A DNA stretch of 64,000 bases from Lathyrus oleraceus. Its lineage: Eukaryota; Streptophyta; Magnoliopsida; Fabales; Fabaceae. The position numbers were made by a program, and so were the translations under genes. Under the pieces are notes generated by a model that ran no database searches, was not told where the DNA came from, and was given only the letters and a program-made list of their open reading frames with translations. Below are positions 42,261-52,279 of the stretch, piece after piece (positions within the stretch are counted from its first letter, which is position 1; each line of letters begins with the position of its first letter). The stretch is from the NCBI RefSeq assembly GCF_024323335.1, contig NC_066582.1:90144944-90208943 (forward strand), read 5' to 3'.

Positions 42261-42273
42261 ACTCCCCATTTTT
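42261..42273 (-). other. Polypurine tract of G
   Basis: AAAAATGGGGAGT on the minus strand, directly before the 3' LTR start (TGTGAG at 42259). Confidence 0.8.
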
Positions 42274-42640
42274 GATGATGGCAAATTTTTGGCAAGATGT
42301 GTGATACTCCCCCTGAGTGTGTGCTATCTGCATTTCTCCCCCTTTATCAACATCAAAAAGAGGAAGAAACAGGTTTATCAAGGCAACATGTGGTAGCAGG
42401 ACATGGCAAAAAAATTGATAAAAAAGCTTGCAATCACAAAGAAGGAAGCTTCAAAGTAAAGAATCACTCACAAAGAATGACAAATAAGGGCAATAACAAT
42501 AGAGGTAAACAGAAAGTGAAAAGCATTTAAGGATTAGAACGATTTTAAGAATTACATAAGCTAAACCATATATTGTGCAACAATTCAAATAAAACTTGAG
42601 CAATATGAGATGAAATGCAGTGAAATGAAATGATGATGGG
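42274..42640 (-). other. G 3' untranslated region
   Basis: AT-rich stretch between the env-like stop and the polypurine tract. It contains a second purine-rich patch, GGGGGAGAAATGCAG on the minus strand near 42343-42329. I see nothing else in it. Confidence 0.6.
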
Positions 42641-44151
42641 TTAATGGGGATTGTGGCCACCACAGGACTCCTCATCATCTTTATCAGGATCTCTGTAGCT
42701 TGGCGGAGGCATTGTGTCTGGATTTTGGCCCATGAAGGAGTAGTGCCTAAACCGGTCCTGAACTTCAATACTTCTAAATTTGTCCATAATACCAGGATTT
42801 TCATGGCAGTCGTCCATAAAGCCAGACATTTCATTGTAGAAAACTTGGTGCCACTTAACCAAGTCTAGGTGCCAAGAGTGTTGATTCTGATACATCCGTG
42901 TATGCTCATCATGCCAGTCACGATGCTCCTTATGCCACTCATTTTGTTGTACATGCCAATGCCGTGCTTCTTCATGACGTTCTTTGTTGGCAAGTTCCAT
43001 TTGTTGAAGCATATGAGTGATGTCCGCAGTAGGTGTTGCAGATGAAGGACCACCGGAGAACGGAGGAGCCGTAGGTTCAGGCACATAGTTGGTTGGAGAC
43101 CACCTTCGTGGCACCCAATCACCCCAACTAGCATTGTCCTCAGCTGGAGGCACATCTGCTTCATACGCATCCTGCATTTCTTCATCAGGCTGGTCTTCAA
43201 TAACATGGATTCGTTCAGAAGGAACATCAAAATTGTAGATCCTTGTTTTGGATTTTCTTTCAAAGAAGTAGAAGCATTTACGGTCCTTGTCCCACCGATA
43301 TCCCATATGCGATAAAGTGGAGGAGTCAAACTCTTGAGCAGCAGATGGAGATAGGAGAGGAACTAGAGGGATTGCAACATTCCAAAACTTAATAATTTTC
43401 ATTATTTGAGAAGCATAACCTAGAGCAACATTCTTGGAGCTGTTGCGCACGAAAAATAGATGTTTTACAAAGTAATTTGCCCAATTTAAGGGAACCTTAT
43501 TTTGCAGAATGTAGAGAAGGTGGATGCTTGCCCTATCCAACCGAGAATGTCCACTGTTTGTTGGATGCAGAATGTGTGAGATAATCCAATGAAGAATACG
43601 CGGAGTTTTCTTAATCATACCAGACGTGACGTGTTCACCCTCACTCAGCGGCCTGTCTATCTTTAAGATAGATGGAGTAAACTCCTTCATGTCAAATTCA
43701 GTATCAAAATGCAGATCATGCCAGGACTTGAAGTTTAGCGACGGAGATGGAATTTGAAACATTGTTTCCCAATCAGTAGCTTCAAAAGTATATGTTCTGA
43801 CACCGATAGAGCACCTAAACATATAGCCTCTACCAGATTGTAGGCCAACATAAAAGGCCCGGATGAAATCCTCATGGTAGTCATCCTTTGTAGACAAAAA
43901 TGACCCAAGTCTTTGTGCATGTAGGAGTTCAACCACATCATTTAGATGCAGATGAATAGCATCAGTTTTATCAAAGACATGGGGTTTCATAACTAACCTT
44001 GTCTTGAAGGAGTCCTCAAACTCATTTGCAATTGTAGGATGAAGCAAGTCTAAGGCATTTGGAGGAATGTCTGGTTGCTGCTGAGAAGTACCAACTGGTT
44101 CCTTTCCTTTGCCTTTTCCCTTTGTTTAGCTGGAATGGTTCGTGGAGGCAT
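42641..44151 (-). pseudogene. G env-like ORF (plant transposon protein-like domain)
   Basis: Extra ORF after pol, in the position of the envelope-like gene of SIRE elements but unrelated in sequence to the one in D. An ATG at 44151 starts a basic N-terminus; a frame change near 44115 leads into the long frame 44047-42641 (468 codons). Residues 1-220 of that frame form a globular block (FIRAFYVGLQSGRGYMFRCSIGVRTYTFEATDWETMFQIPS, then RILHWIISHILHPTNSGHSRLDRASIHLLYILQNKVPLNWANYF) typical of the domain annotated as putative plant transposon protein. The C-terminal part is Pro-rich, then has a Trp-His heptad repeat (42850-42970). No signal peptide or membrane helix is evident, so a real envelope role is doubtful. 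Confidence 0.8.
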
Positions 44152-44818
44152 TGTGATGAAAGGGTGAGGGAAAGTGGAATGAGTTTAGGGTTTTAGATTG
44201 AGTGATGAGGAGGGATATTAGGGTTAGCCGCTGGTTTTGGGAGGTATGGGTACTGCTGATATGAAGTCTTGAGATAGGATGTGATAAGTCTGGCTGATGT
44301 GTCAATCCATGAGAGAGAAAAAAATGCATTTAATTCAAATAGCATCAGTATGTGTCGATGCATATGGCCATGGATCGATCCATATCATGCATTTATGTTT
44401 TTAACAGGTCTATGTATCGATACATGCGACGGATGGATCAATGCATCCTGAACCAGTTTTGAAAAATTTGAAATCCAGAAGATATGAATCGATGCATACA
44501 TGTTTGGATCGATACATACTGATGCCAAACCAGATTTTAATGAATTTTTATGTAGTATGGATATGCATTATGAAGTATGTCATGGTAGTTATGCCCAAAT
44601 ATGCTTCATAAATCAGTTTCTTAATGTTTAAACAATATATGCAAAGAAATTTACATAGTCAAGAGTAAGGAATTTTGTTCAACATACACATAGTTGTAAA
44701 AGACGTGTAGAAAGGAGTGATATTACCTATGTTGGTGTAATCTTGTGACGTATACATGATAGCTAAAACAAATCTCATCAACCAAGGTGAGGCATAATAT
44801 AAATAAGAACCAACATGC
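44152..44818 (-). other. G spacer between pol and env-like ORF, with ATCGAT palindrome pairs
   Basis: Noncoding. At 44349-44382, 44403-44437 and 44484-44518 it has three pairs of 14-base ATCGAT-type palindromes with 6- or 7-base spacers, the same arrangement as in the LTR U3. A pyrimidine-rich patch ending in CATGG (minus strand 44334-44313) lies between these and the env-like start. Confidence 0.65.
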
Positions 44819-46423
44819 TTAGGACATCAATTGAGAAAGATCTAAGATCCCTAATTCACGACGAATGTTGAAGAATGGTACCGTTGCCAATGGTTTAGTG
44901 AATATATTAGCAAGCTGATTTTTGGAGTCAACATGCTCAAATACAACGTCTTCTTTTTCAACATGGTCGCGAAGAAAGTGATGTCTAATCTCTATGTGTT
45001 TAGTGCGTGAGTGTAAAACAGGGTTTTTAGTAAGGTTTATGGCACTAGTGTTGTCATATTTTATTGGAATACGTTTGAGTTGAATGTTAAAGTCTTGTAG
45101 TTGTTGCTTTAGCCACAAAATCTGAGCGCAACAACTACCGGCTGCAACGTATTCAGCCTCTGCAGTTGACAAAGCCACAGATACCTGCTTTTTGCTATGC
45201 CAACTTACCAAGGAGTTTGAAAACAGGTGACATGTACCACTCGTGCTTTTCCTATCTGATTTGCAGCCAGCAAAATCAGAATTGGAGTAACCCACTAAAC
45301 TACAATCACTTCCTTTGGAATACCACAACCCATATTTAGGTGTTCCATGAAGATATCTAAATATGCGCTTAACAGCTTTTAGGTGTGATTCCTTAGGATT
45401 TGATTGATATTGTGCACACATACAAACACTAAACATGATGTCAGGTCTAGAAGCAGAAAGATACATAAGAGATCCAATCATACCTCTGAACTTTTTGACA
45501 TCTACACACTTACCATGCTCATCCTTATCCAGATTTCCGTTGGTAGGCATAGGGGTGTCAATTGATTTTGAGTCATTCCTTCCAAAGCGCTTGAGTAGTT
45601 CTCTGCAGTATTTTGTTTGACATACTGCTGTACCCTCATCAAGTTGCTTTATCTGCAGTCCTAGGAAGTAGTTCAACTCCCCCATGAGACTCATCTCAAA
45701 TTCACCCTGCATAACCTTAGAAAATTCTTCGACCAAGTGTATCTTAGTTGAACCAAAAATTATATCGTCTACATAAACTTGGACTAAAAGGATATGCTTT
45801 CCCTTATGTTTAATAAAGAGAGTATTATCCACTTTACCTCTTGAATATCCATGATCAATTAGAAATTTGCTAAGCCTTTCATACCAAACCCGAGGGGCTT
45901 GTTTGAGACCATACAAAGCTCGTTTTAATTTGTAAACATAGTCTGGATTTTCAGCATTCTCAAAACCAGGAGGTTGTGAAACATATACCTCTTCATTTAT
46001 GACACCATTAAGAAAAGCACTCTTTACGTCCATTTGGTAAAGCTTAAAATTGTTGGAACACGCATAGGCAAGCAAGAGACGTATAGCTTCAAGGCGAGCA
46101 ACTGGAGCATAAGTTTCCTCATAGTTTATGCCCTCCTCTTGGTTATACCCTTGTGCTACTAAACGTGCCTTGTTCCTAGTTATCACTCCGTTTTCATCAA
46201 GCTTATTTCTAAAAACCCATTTAGTACCTATGATATGATGATCTCGCGGACGAGGGACAAGTTCCCAAACGTCATTTCTTTTAAATTGATTAAGCTCTTC
46301 TTGCATGGCCATTAGCCAAAATTCATCAATCAAGGCCTCTTTGGCATTTTTAGGTTCTACTTGTGAAACAAAAGCGAAGTGAGAACAAAAATTACTTATC
46401 TTAGAACGGGTCATTACTCCCTT
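44819..46423 (-). CDS. pol: G reverse transcriptase and RNase H part of pol
   Basis: The open frame from 46414 (531 codons) is in the same frame as the integrase block. The RT start block is [30 protein letters not shown]. The palm motifs are VKSAFLNG and the catalytic YVDD at 45764-45775 ([11 protein letters not shown]), intact. Then follow [21 protein letters not shown] and the RNase H with [28 protein letters not shown] and [34 protein letters not shown]. Domain order integrase before RT is the copia arrangement. The length is complete for RT plus RNase H. It ends about 670 bases before the env-like ORF. Confidence 0.93.
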   Translation of the reverse strand, partial: KGVMTRSKISNFCSHFAFVSQVEPKNAKEALIDEFWLMAMQEELNQFKRNDVWELVPRPRDHHIIGTKWVFRNKLDENGVITRNKARLVAQGYNQEEGINYEETYAPVARLEAIRLLLAYACSNNFKLYQMDVKSAFLNGVINEEVYVSQPPGFENAENPDYVYKLKRALYGLKQAPRVWYERLSKFLIDHGYSRGKVDNTLFIKHKGKHILLVQVYVDDIIFGSTKIHLVEEFSKVMQGEFEMSLMGELNYFLGLQIKQLDEGTAVCQTKYCRELLKRFGRNDSKSIDTPMPTNGNLDKDEHGKCVDVKKFRGMIGSLMYLSASRPDIMFSVCMCAQYQSNPKESHLKAVKRIFRYLHGTPKYGLWYSKGSDCSLVGYSNSDFAGCKSDRKSTSGTCHLFSNSLVSWHSKKQVSVALSTAEAEYVAAGSCCAQILWLKQQLQDFNIQLKRIPIKYDNTSAINLTKNPVLHSRTKHIEIRHHFLRDHVEKEDVVFEHVDSKNQLANIFTKPLATVPFFNIRRELGILDLSQLMS

Positions 46424-48075
46424 TCAAATGTCTCCCAAGATGTTGTCGATAAGATGGTCTTTTGAGGACTTCCAAGCGGTTGGAAGATCATTCACTTCAG
46501 CTGTCTTTTCTTCTTCATCTTCTTCATGACTAGTATCTTCCCCCTTCTCATGGGCAGCTGTTTTGGACTGATCAGTTTCCTTAACAGCTTCCTTGAGTAT
46601 GTCTTCTGTAGATACACCTGCGTCATCAAAAGAAATACCTTTTCCGACATTTTTCGGATAAGACTCATCAAAAGAATCATGGACAGATTCTTCAACAGTA
46701 AGTAAACGCTTATTATACACTCTATATGCTTTACTTGATAGTGAGTATCCAAGAAAGATACCTTCATCCGCTTTTGCATCAAACTTCCCAATATTTTCCT
46801 TACCATTATTCAAAACAAAACATTTACAACCGAACACGTGAAGATGTGACAAGTTTGGCTTTCTTCCTTTTAAAAGCTCATAAGTGGTTTTGTTTAAAAT
46901 AGGACGGATTAAGATCCTATTTAAAACATAACAAGCTGTGCTAACTGCATCAGCCCAAAAGTATTTTGGTAGTCCACCCTCATTTAGCATTGTTCTTGCC
47001 AACTCCTCTAAAACACGATTTTTACGCTCCACAACGCCATTTTGTTGTGGAGTTCGAGGGGCTGAAAAGTTATGCTCAATACCATACTTATCACAGTACT
47101 TATCAAAGTGATAGTTTTGAAATTCACCACCATGATCGCTACGAATTGTAACTATTTTGGAATTCATTTTGTTTTGGGACAGATTTGCAAAATTCTTAAA
47201 AGCAGAAAAAGTTTCATCTTTGCTATGAAGGAATATAGTCCAAGTAAATCTAGAATAGTCGTCAACAATTACAAAACCATAATAATTTCCACCTAAGCTC
47301 TTTGTCCTAGAAGATCCAAAGAGATCCATATGGAGAAGCTCAAGGGGTCGTGAAGTTGAAATTACATTTTTAGATTTGAAAGAGACCCTTGTTTGTTTTC
47401 CCATTTGGCACGCGTCACATAGGTGGTCTTTTGAAAATTTTATTTTTGGAAGACCGACTACTAGATCCTTAGATACAACCTTATTAAGCAAATCGAACAT
47501 AACATGTGCCAAACGTCTATGCCAAAGCCAAGAGTCATCATTCAAGGTAACTAGACATTTAGTACTTGTCAAGGATACATCAAAAAGGTCAAGCATATAG
47601 ATGTTGTTTACTCTTACACCCTTAAACACAACGTTCTGTTCAGCATGTTCAATTATGCAGCAAGTTTTTGTGAAGGAAACTTTATAGCCCATGTCACATA
47701 ATTGACTTATGCTTAACAAATTGTGTTTAAGTCCCTCTACTAGATGGATATTAGAAATAGTAGTGGTGGAGGGATTACCTACACTACCTTTGCCGAGTAT
47801 GGCTCCTTTGTTATTGTCTCCATAAGTAACATATCCCTTCTTCTTTGCCTTGAAGTCTATAAAAAGCGATATGTCACCGGTCATGTGCCTTGAGCAACCG
47901 CTGTCAAGAAACCACCTTCTATCTACGGAAGCAAGGCACTCATCCTACAATATCAAAAGAGAGAAGTTGGTACCCAATTTTCATTGGGTCCAAGTGGGTA
48001 AGTGCTAACATAGTTGCCTTTTGGCTTCCATTGATAAATACCTTTAGGAACAAGAAATCTCCTAAACTTGCATTT
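46424..48075 (-). pseudogene. pol: G protease and integrase part of pol
   Basis: The protease active site Asp-Ser-Gly is at 47905-47897 (WFLDSGCSRHMTG). The open frame 47884-46424 then has the pre-integrase zinc region (WLWHRRLAH with two His, then CDACQMGK with two Cys) and the integrase core (Asp in HMDLFG, Asp in IRSDHGGEF, Glu in NGVVERKNR). The C-terminal part includes HVFGCKCFVLN and GIFLGYSLSSKAYRVYN, then a Glu/Lys-rich linker. All integrase catalytic residues are present. TGA at 46426-46424 separates it from RT in the same frame; relatives read through here with a sense codon, and CGA-to-TGA would explain it. The 190 bases to gag are frame-disturbed. Confidence 0.9.
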
Positions 48076-49749
48076 CTAAATGGTATGGCCAGCACGACAA
48101 CAATAATGACATAAACCATGATGATGTGGTTGTTTATTCTTATTCATTAAATCCTTTGGAATGAAAGAGTATTTTGCATATGGTGGATTTAACGACTTCT
48201 TAAACAACCTAGAGTCAACGGCATAAGTAATTTTAGGTTGTAACGCTTTTTCTAATTTTAACTTGAGAGTGTTTACCTCTTTTTGCCAAATATGACAAGC
48301 GTCACAATACCTAACTTTACTACATCCATCAATGTCAATATCTTTTGAATTTTCTGCAATACCAGCTTTTAACGCTTCTAAATCATTTTCAGCTTTGTAT
48401 ACTTTACCTTCCAGAAATGAAAAAATTTGTTTATCGGAAGATAGTCTTTTAAAAGCATCTACAGCTTCGTTATGCAGTTTTTCAAAAGCTATTTTCAGTT
48501 CAGAAAAAGACATAGAAGAGAAATTATTGTAATAGGCTTGTTTTACCTTTTTGTCATTGCTTTTCTTCTTGTGGTAGGACATATTTTTGGTGTGAGCCAT
48601 AAGGCACAGATTTGCGGTTTCATCACTATCACTTGAGCTTTGTGTGCTTGATGAATCACTATCACTTTCCCAAGCAATGTAGGCTCTTGTTTGTTTGTTG
48701 TACCCTTTTGGTGAAGCTTTTATTTGATCCTTATATTTCATAGGACAGTCTATTTTGTAATGTCCAGATTTACCATAATTAAAACAAGATCCTCTTCCTC
48801 TACTCTTCTTATTCTCTTCCTGTTTCGCATCTGTATATTGTCTTCGAAACTTCATGAGGTTTTTGTCGGAATGCTTGACTCCATTCTTTCGAATAATTCT
48901 ATTATATCTCCTTACAAACAGTCCCATTTCCTCATCATCCGAATCTTTGTCACTACTAGAATCATTTTCACTTTGATCTTTTTGTGAGGACTTAGAGCTA
49001 GAGGCCACAAGAGCTATTGGATTCTTCTCTCCCTCTTTGTCTCTTTTCTTCTCCTTTTCCTTCTTACTTTTGTTCTCATATTTTTCAAGACTTTCCAATG
49101 CTTGCTGATGTTCTTCCAGCTTTCCAAACAGAGTTGTAATCGTACGTCTCGTTAGATCGTTGGCTTCCTTAATTGTTGTTACTTTAGGTTGCCATTCCCT
49201 GCTAAGACACCTGAGAATTTTATTAGTAGCAATTTCATTGGAAACAGGTTTTCCAAGTGCATTCAACCTATTAGTAAGATGAGTGAATCTCTTTTGCATG
49301 TCGGAGATGGATTCTCCTTGTTTCATGCGAAAGAGCTCAAACTCTTGATTTAGTGTGTTAATGCGGGACTGTTTTACTTCAGTAGTACCCTCATGGGCAA
49401 CTTCTAAAGCATCCCACATTTCTTTAGCTGTCGTGCAATGAGATACTCGATAATACTCATCAACACCAAGTGCTGAAATTAGCATATTTCGAGCTTTCCA
49501 ATCACACGACCACTTTTTCTCATCTTTCTCATTCCAATCAGCTTCTGGTTTAGGAACTATGGCGCCAGCCGCATTTGTCATAGTAATTTGAAAAGGACCA
49601 TTTTCAATGGCAGCCCATACTAGCCTATCCACAGAATTTATATGAACTCGCATGCAGTCTTTCCAGTAGCCGTAATTTTCACCCTTGAAAATAGGCGCTC
49701 TATTATACGCCCCTTTTGGTTTAGAATCCATACTGTTACAGGCAGCCAC
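48076..49749 (-). CDS. gag: G gag polyprotein (copia type)
   Basis: Capsid/nucleocapsid protein, 557 residues open from the ATG at 49749, the first ATG after the primer site. The start block is PIFKGENYGYWKDCMRVHI, followed by the UBN2-type capsid (YYRVSHCTTAKEMWDALEVAHEGTTEVKQSRINTLNQEFELFRM). Then come a basic and acidic linker and a zinc knuckle at about residues 320-333 whose second cysteine is Tyr (CFNYGKSGHYKIDC). A Ser/Asp-rich segment and a predicted coiled-coil (KAENDLEALKAGIAENSKD) follow. Near the C-terminus is a second Cys/His block (CHYCCRAGH). A TAG at 48076-48078 ends it where relatives continue into protease. Confidence 0.9.
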   Translation of the reverse strand: MAACNSMDSKPKGAYNRAPIFKGENYGYWKDCMRVHINSVDRLVWAAIENGPFQITMTNAAGAIVPKPEADWNEKDEKKWSCDWKARNMLISALGVDEYYRVSHCTTAKEMWDALEVAHEGTTEVKQSRINTLNQEFELFRMKQGESISDMQKRFTHLTNRLNALGKPVSNEIATNKILRCLSREWQPKVTTIKEANDLTRRTITTLFGKLEEHQQALESLEKYENKSKKEKEKKRDKEGEKNPIALVASSSKSSQKDQSENDSSSDKDSDDEEMGLFVRRYNRIIRKNGVKHSDKNLMKFRRQYTDAKQEENKKSRGRGSCFNYGKSGHYKIDCPMKYKDQIKASPKGYNKQTRAYIAWESDSDSSSTQSSSDSDETANLCLMAHTKNMSYHKKKSNDKKVKQAYYNNFSSMSFSELKIAFEKLHNEAVDAFKRLSSDKQIFSFLEGKVYKAENDLEALKAGIAENSKDIDIDGCSKVRYCDACHIWQKEVNTLKLKLEKALQPKITYAVDSRLFKKSLNPPYAKYSFIPKDLMNKNKQPHHHGLCHYCCRAGHTI

Positions 49750-49768
49750 AGAGCACCAGCGAACCGGC

Positions 49769-49780
49769 GCTCTGATACCA
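49769..49780 (-). other. Primer binding site of G (initiator tRNA-Met)
   Basis: TGGTATCAGAGC on the minus strand, two bases from the LTR end at 49783. It is followed by a leader of about 20 bases to the gag ATG at 49749. Confidence 0.92.
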
Positions 49781-50886
49781 CTTGTTAGACAGTGTGGCTA
49801 GTGATCGAGAGGGGGGGGGGGTGAATAGATCACTTCTTTGAAAATAAATGGATTTAAAATTTTATCAGAGCTATTGATACTTAGCGGAAAATTTCAGTCC
49901 CGAATCGACTTCCGTCTATTCTGAACCGCTACTAGAAAACCGGACACGCGAATTTATTGCTGGATTTTGAATTAGAATGACAGAAAATATTAACACTAGA
50001 ATCTTGTCAAATTGAATGCACTTATCACTAAATCCTAATTCCAATGAATAAAATTCAGCTAACAGTTTTGTCAAACAGTTGGTGTCTATGTGATCAATAG
50101 TGAACAACAGTGGGCTTTGGTTAAAGAAATTTTCTTGCCACTATTGTATCGCAAAATTGCAGCCACAACACACTATCTGAAATTGCGAAACTGTTGAAAA
50201 CATAAAGAGAGATAAGGAAAGAATACGATACGCAGAGATTTGGTAAGGAAGTTCCCCATGTCGTCCTCGCGTGTGGGTACGTCTCCCTCTCAATTTCAAA
50301 TGAAATTGAGAACTTTGATTATCAATTATGCCGAATTCGTTGATACAAGGTTACGATACAAAGACAGAATTCTAAATTCCAAGAACTTCTTCTTGTATGA
50401 AACCTCCACTTGATTTGAGCACGATAAAGAATTTCCTGCACGAAATTGCAAACAATTCACCGGTTCCACGACCTGTTTGCGAAATCCCCCGATCTCCAAA
50501 CGCAACGCTGCGGCTGAATCTGTTCTGCAAACGTGACTAACAAACCCGCAAGAACACTCTAGTTCTTGAAGGACAAACCAGTAGGTTTTTCCTCGAAACC
50601 CCTTTCAATCTTCAACTCAGCTAGATCCTCGATCGTTCCACTGAAAACCTCACCTAGATCCTTGATCGTACCACTGAACGTTATCTCGTTCATCCTTTAA
50701 TCCAAAGAACAAGAATGATTATGTGTTGATGTTCTTGAAGAAAAGTGATTGAGAAGATGAAGAAGATGAAGTCTCTTTCAGGTTTCTAACTGCTCAAAAC
50801 AATTGCTGCTACACACTTCTTTGATTGGTCTCTCAACTGTTTTTCCCTCTCAGAATTCGTTTCCTTACACTGCTGTCACAACATTT

Positions 50887-50894
50887 CTTATATA
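50887..50894 (-). promoter_or_regulatory. TATA box of G 5' LTR
   Basis: TATATAAG on the minus strand, just downstream of the palindrome array. The equivalent in the 3' LTR is at 41685-41692. Confidence 0.6.
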
Positions 50895-50934
50895 TGCAAA
50901 AACAGGAGCTGTTAGAACATAAAACAGACTTATG

Positions 50935-51315
50935 TATTGATACATGAGTGTATGCATCAATACACACTGTAAGATAAATGAGTTTTTCGGGAATTTAAGT
51001 ATGCGAGGATCGATGCATAATTCGTATGTATTGATACATAGGACATTTCAACTAACATGGATCGATGCATAATTCGTATGCATTGATACATAGGACATTT
51101 CAACTAATCATGGATCGATGCAAGGCTCGTATGGATCGATCCATAGAGCATTTTGCCTGTCCATGTATCGATACATGACTCGTATGGATCGATACATACT
51201 GAACAAAAGAATTTTGTGATTTACAACATACTGTATGGATCGGTGCATAGGATTATGTGTTGATGCATACTGACACAAAATAGATTTTATGAGTTCTTTT
51301 AAGAGATGTATCAAT
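50935..51315 (-). promoter_or_regulatory. Array of paired ATGNATCGATNCAT palindromes in G U3
   Basis: About a dozen 14-base palindromes of the form ATG-G/T-ATCGAT-A/G/C-CAT occur, many in pairs separated by 7 bases such as AATTCGT, GGCTCGT or GACTCGT (for example at 51058-51092, 51110-51145 and 51163-51200). They lie immediately upstream of the TATA box, in an enhancer position. The array is repeated in the 3' LTR at 41735-42065. Confidence 0.6.
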
Positions 51316-51461
51316 GTAGGTGTTTATGTACAGTCATGCAACAATAGAATTGGATAAAAACACAAATGAATCATGTAAGGTAATGCACAACCAACATTTG
51401 GATGATGATCACACAATTTTCTATCATTCAAAATTTATTCAAAGTAAAGAATTTTCTCACA

Positions 51462-51466
51462 ACCTA
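51462..51466. repeat. Right target-site duplication of G (ACCTA)
   Basis: ACCTA follows G's TTCTCACA end. It matches 40640-40644. Confidence 0.9.
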
Positions 51467-52274
51467 AGCCTTATGCTTTTGATTTTCAAACTTTCTTTTC
51501 ACAACACTTATTTTGAATTGAATCATTAAATCAACTTTGACCATATTTTGTAAATACTTTTCATTGGTAAATATAACGCATTCAAATGCTTTTGTGGTTT
51601 CAATGGCCACTTCCTTATCAAAACATTTTCATAACCTTTAGCTATTAGGTTTGAGTTATCCTTAAGGTAGATGTAATACTCACCTATATCCTTAGTGATG
51701 GACAATGAGTCTTCCATGCTTATTATATGGTTAACCCCTCACTAACATGTTGAAGCCATCCTCACATGGTGGATTTGTGGTTTTAGGTTGAGTTTTCTCC
51801 CTTGGATAACAAAAGACCTTAAGGCTTTTGGACCAATCAAATTCACCAACTTGTTTTGAGATTTTTACCCCGAACTACGAGGTTTTGATCCTAATCTTTT
51901 TTAAGATGGTACGTAGGCAATGGGTTTATTCATCCAAACACAAATTATAAATAACCTGTATATTCTCTTCTCATCTCTTCAATCATGTTTACACAAATAA
52001 ATTTTCACAAAATACCAACCTTACACCAAGTGTGAAAAGAGCTTCCTAGGAGTACCTAGGATGTTTTGGGTGCTTAAAACCTTCCCATTGCATAACCAAC
52101 CCCCTTACCCCGATCTCTGACATTTTTACTAGTTTTTGATTCGATAAAACTATTAGGTTTTTATTCGCTTTCTAACCATTCCTTTGGATAAATAGAAGTG
52201 CGGTGGCGACTCGACTTGTATGGTTTACCTTGGATTTAGTCAATATGTCTAATGGTAACGAATATTGCGCTACA

Positions 52275-52279
52275 CCACT
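52275..52279. repeat. Right target-site duplication of C (CCACT)
   Basis: CCACT follows C's GCGCTACA end. It matches 16346-16350. Confidence 0.9.

Larger units (their letters stand above)
40645..51461 (-). mobile_element. Element G: complete SIRE-type Ty1/copia retrotransposon (10.8 kb) with an env-like ORF
   Basis: G reads right to left: 5' LTR (51461-49783), tRNA-iMet primer site, gag (49749-48076), pol in two in-frame blocks (47940 to 44819), spacer, env-like ORF (44151-42641), polypurine tract, 3' LTR (42259-40645). The ACCTA duplication and the unoccupied site in C's 5' LTR prove the insertion. The LTRs differ by roughly a dozen substitutions in the first 480 bases and by a few small indels, so G is younger than C, whose LTRs are visibly more diverged. 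All catalytic motifs of protease, integrase, RT and RNase H are intact. It is the least decayed element in the window, but stops or frame changes remain at 48076, 46424 and the env-like start. Confidence 0.93.
49783..51461 (-). repeat. 5' LTR of G (1,679 bp)
   Basis: Same ends as the 3' LTR. U3 (50895-51461) holds the ATCGAT palindrome array. The poly-G run near the R/U5 end (about 49810) is longer than in the other LTR. Confidence 0.93.
16351..52274 (+). mobile_element. Element C: Ogre retrotransposon with both LTRs, carrying E and G
   Basis: C runs left to right: 5' LTR (16351 to about 20856, then E), ORF1, gag, linker, protease, intron, RT, RNase H, second RNase H, integrase, long 3' untranslated region, polypurine tract, 3' LTR (37257-52274, interrupted by G). 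Its own sequence is about 21 kb, in the usual Ogre size range. ORF1 before gag, the protease/RT intron, the second RNase H and the long repetitive 3' region are all Ogre hallmarks. The flanking CCACT duplication proves insertion into B. C is inactive: it has many stops and frameshifts, and its primer binding site and leader start are lost at E. Confidence 0.93.
37257..52274 (+). repeat. 3' LTR of C, interrupted by G (about 4.2 kb without G)
   Basis: Begins TGTAAGACCCTAATTTTGACC and ends ATTGCGCTACA at 52274, before the CCACT duplication. The two pieces are 37257-40644 and 51467-52274. Compared with the 5' LTR it lacks about 690 bases; the junction is at about 39734. It alone retains the terminal 340 bases or so lost from the 5' LTR. 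TATA is at 38774-38781 and the RY palindrome at 38688-38723. No gene is present. Confidence 0.92.

Noticed and set aside
42124..42530. Plus-strand open frames at the left LTR edge of G
   Set aside because: They cross the LTR and polypurine tract against the element's direction and encode nothing recognisable.
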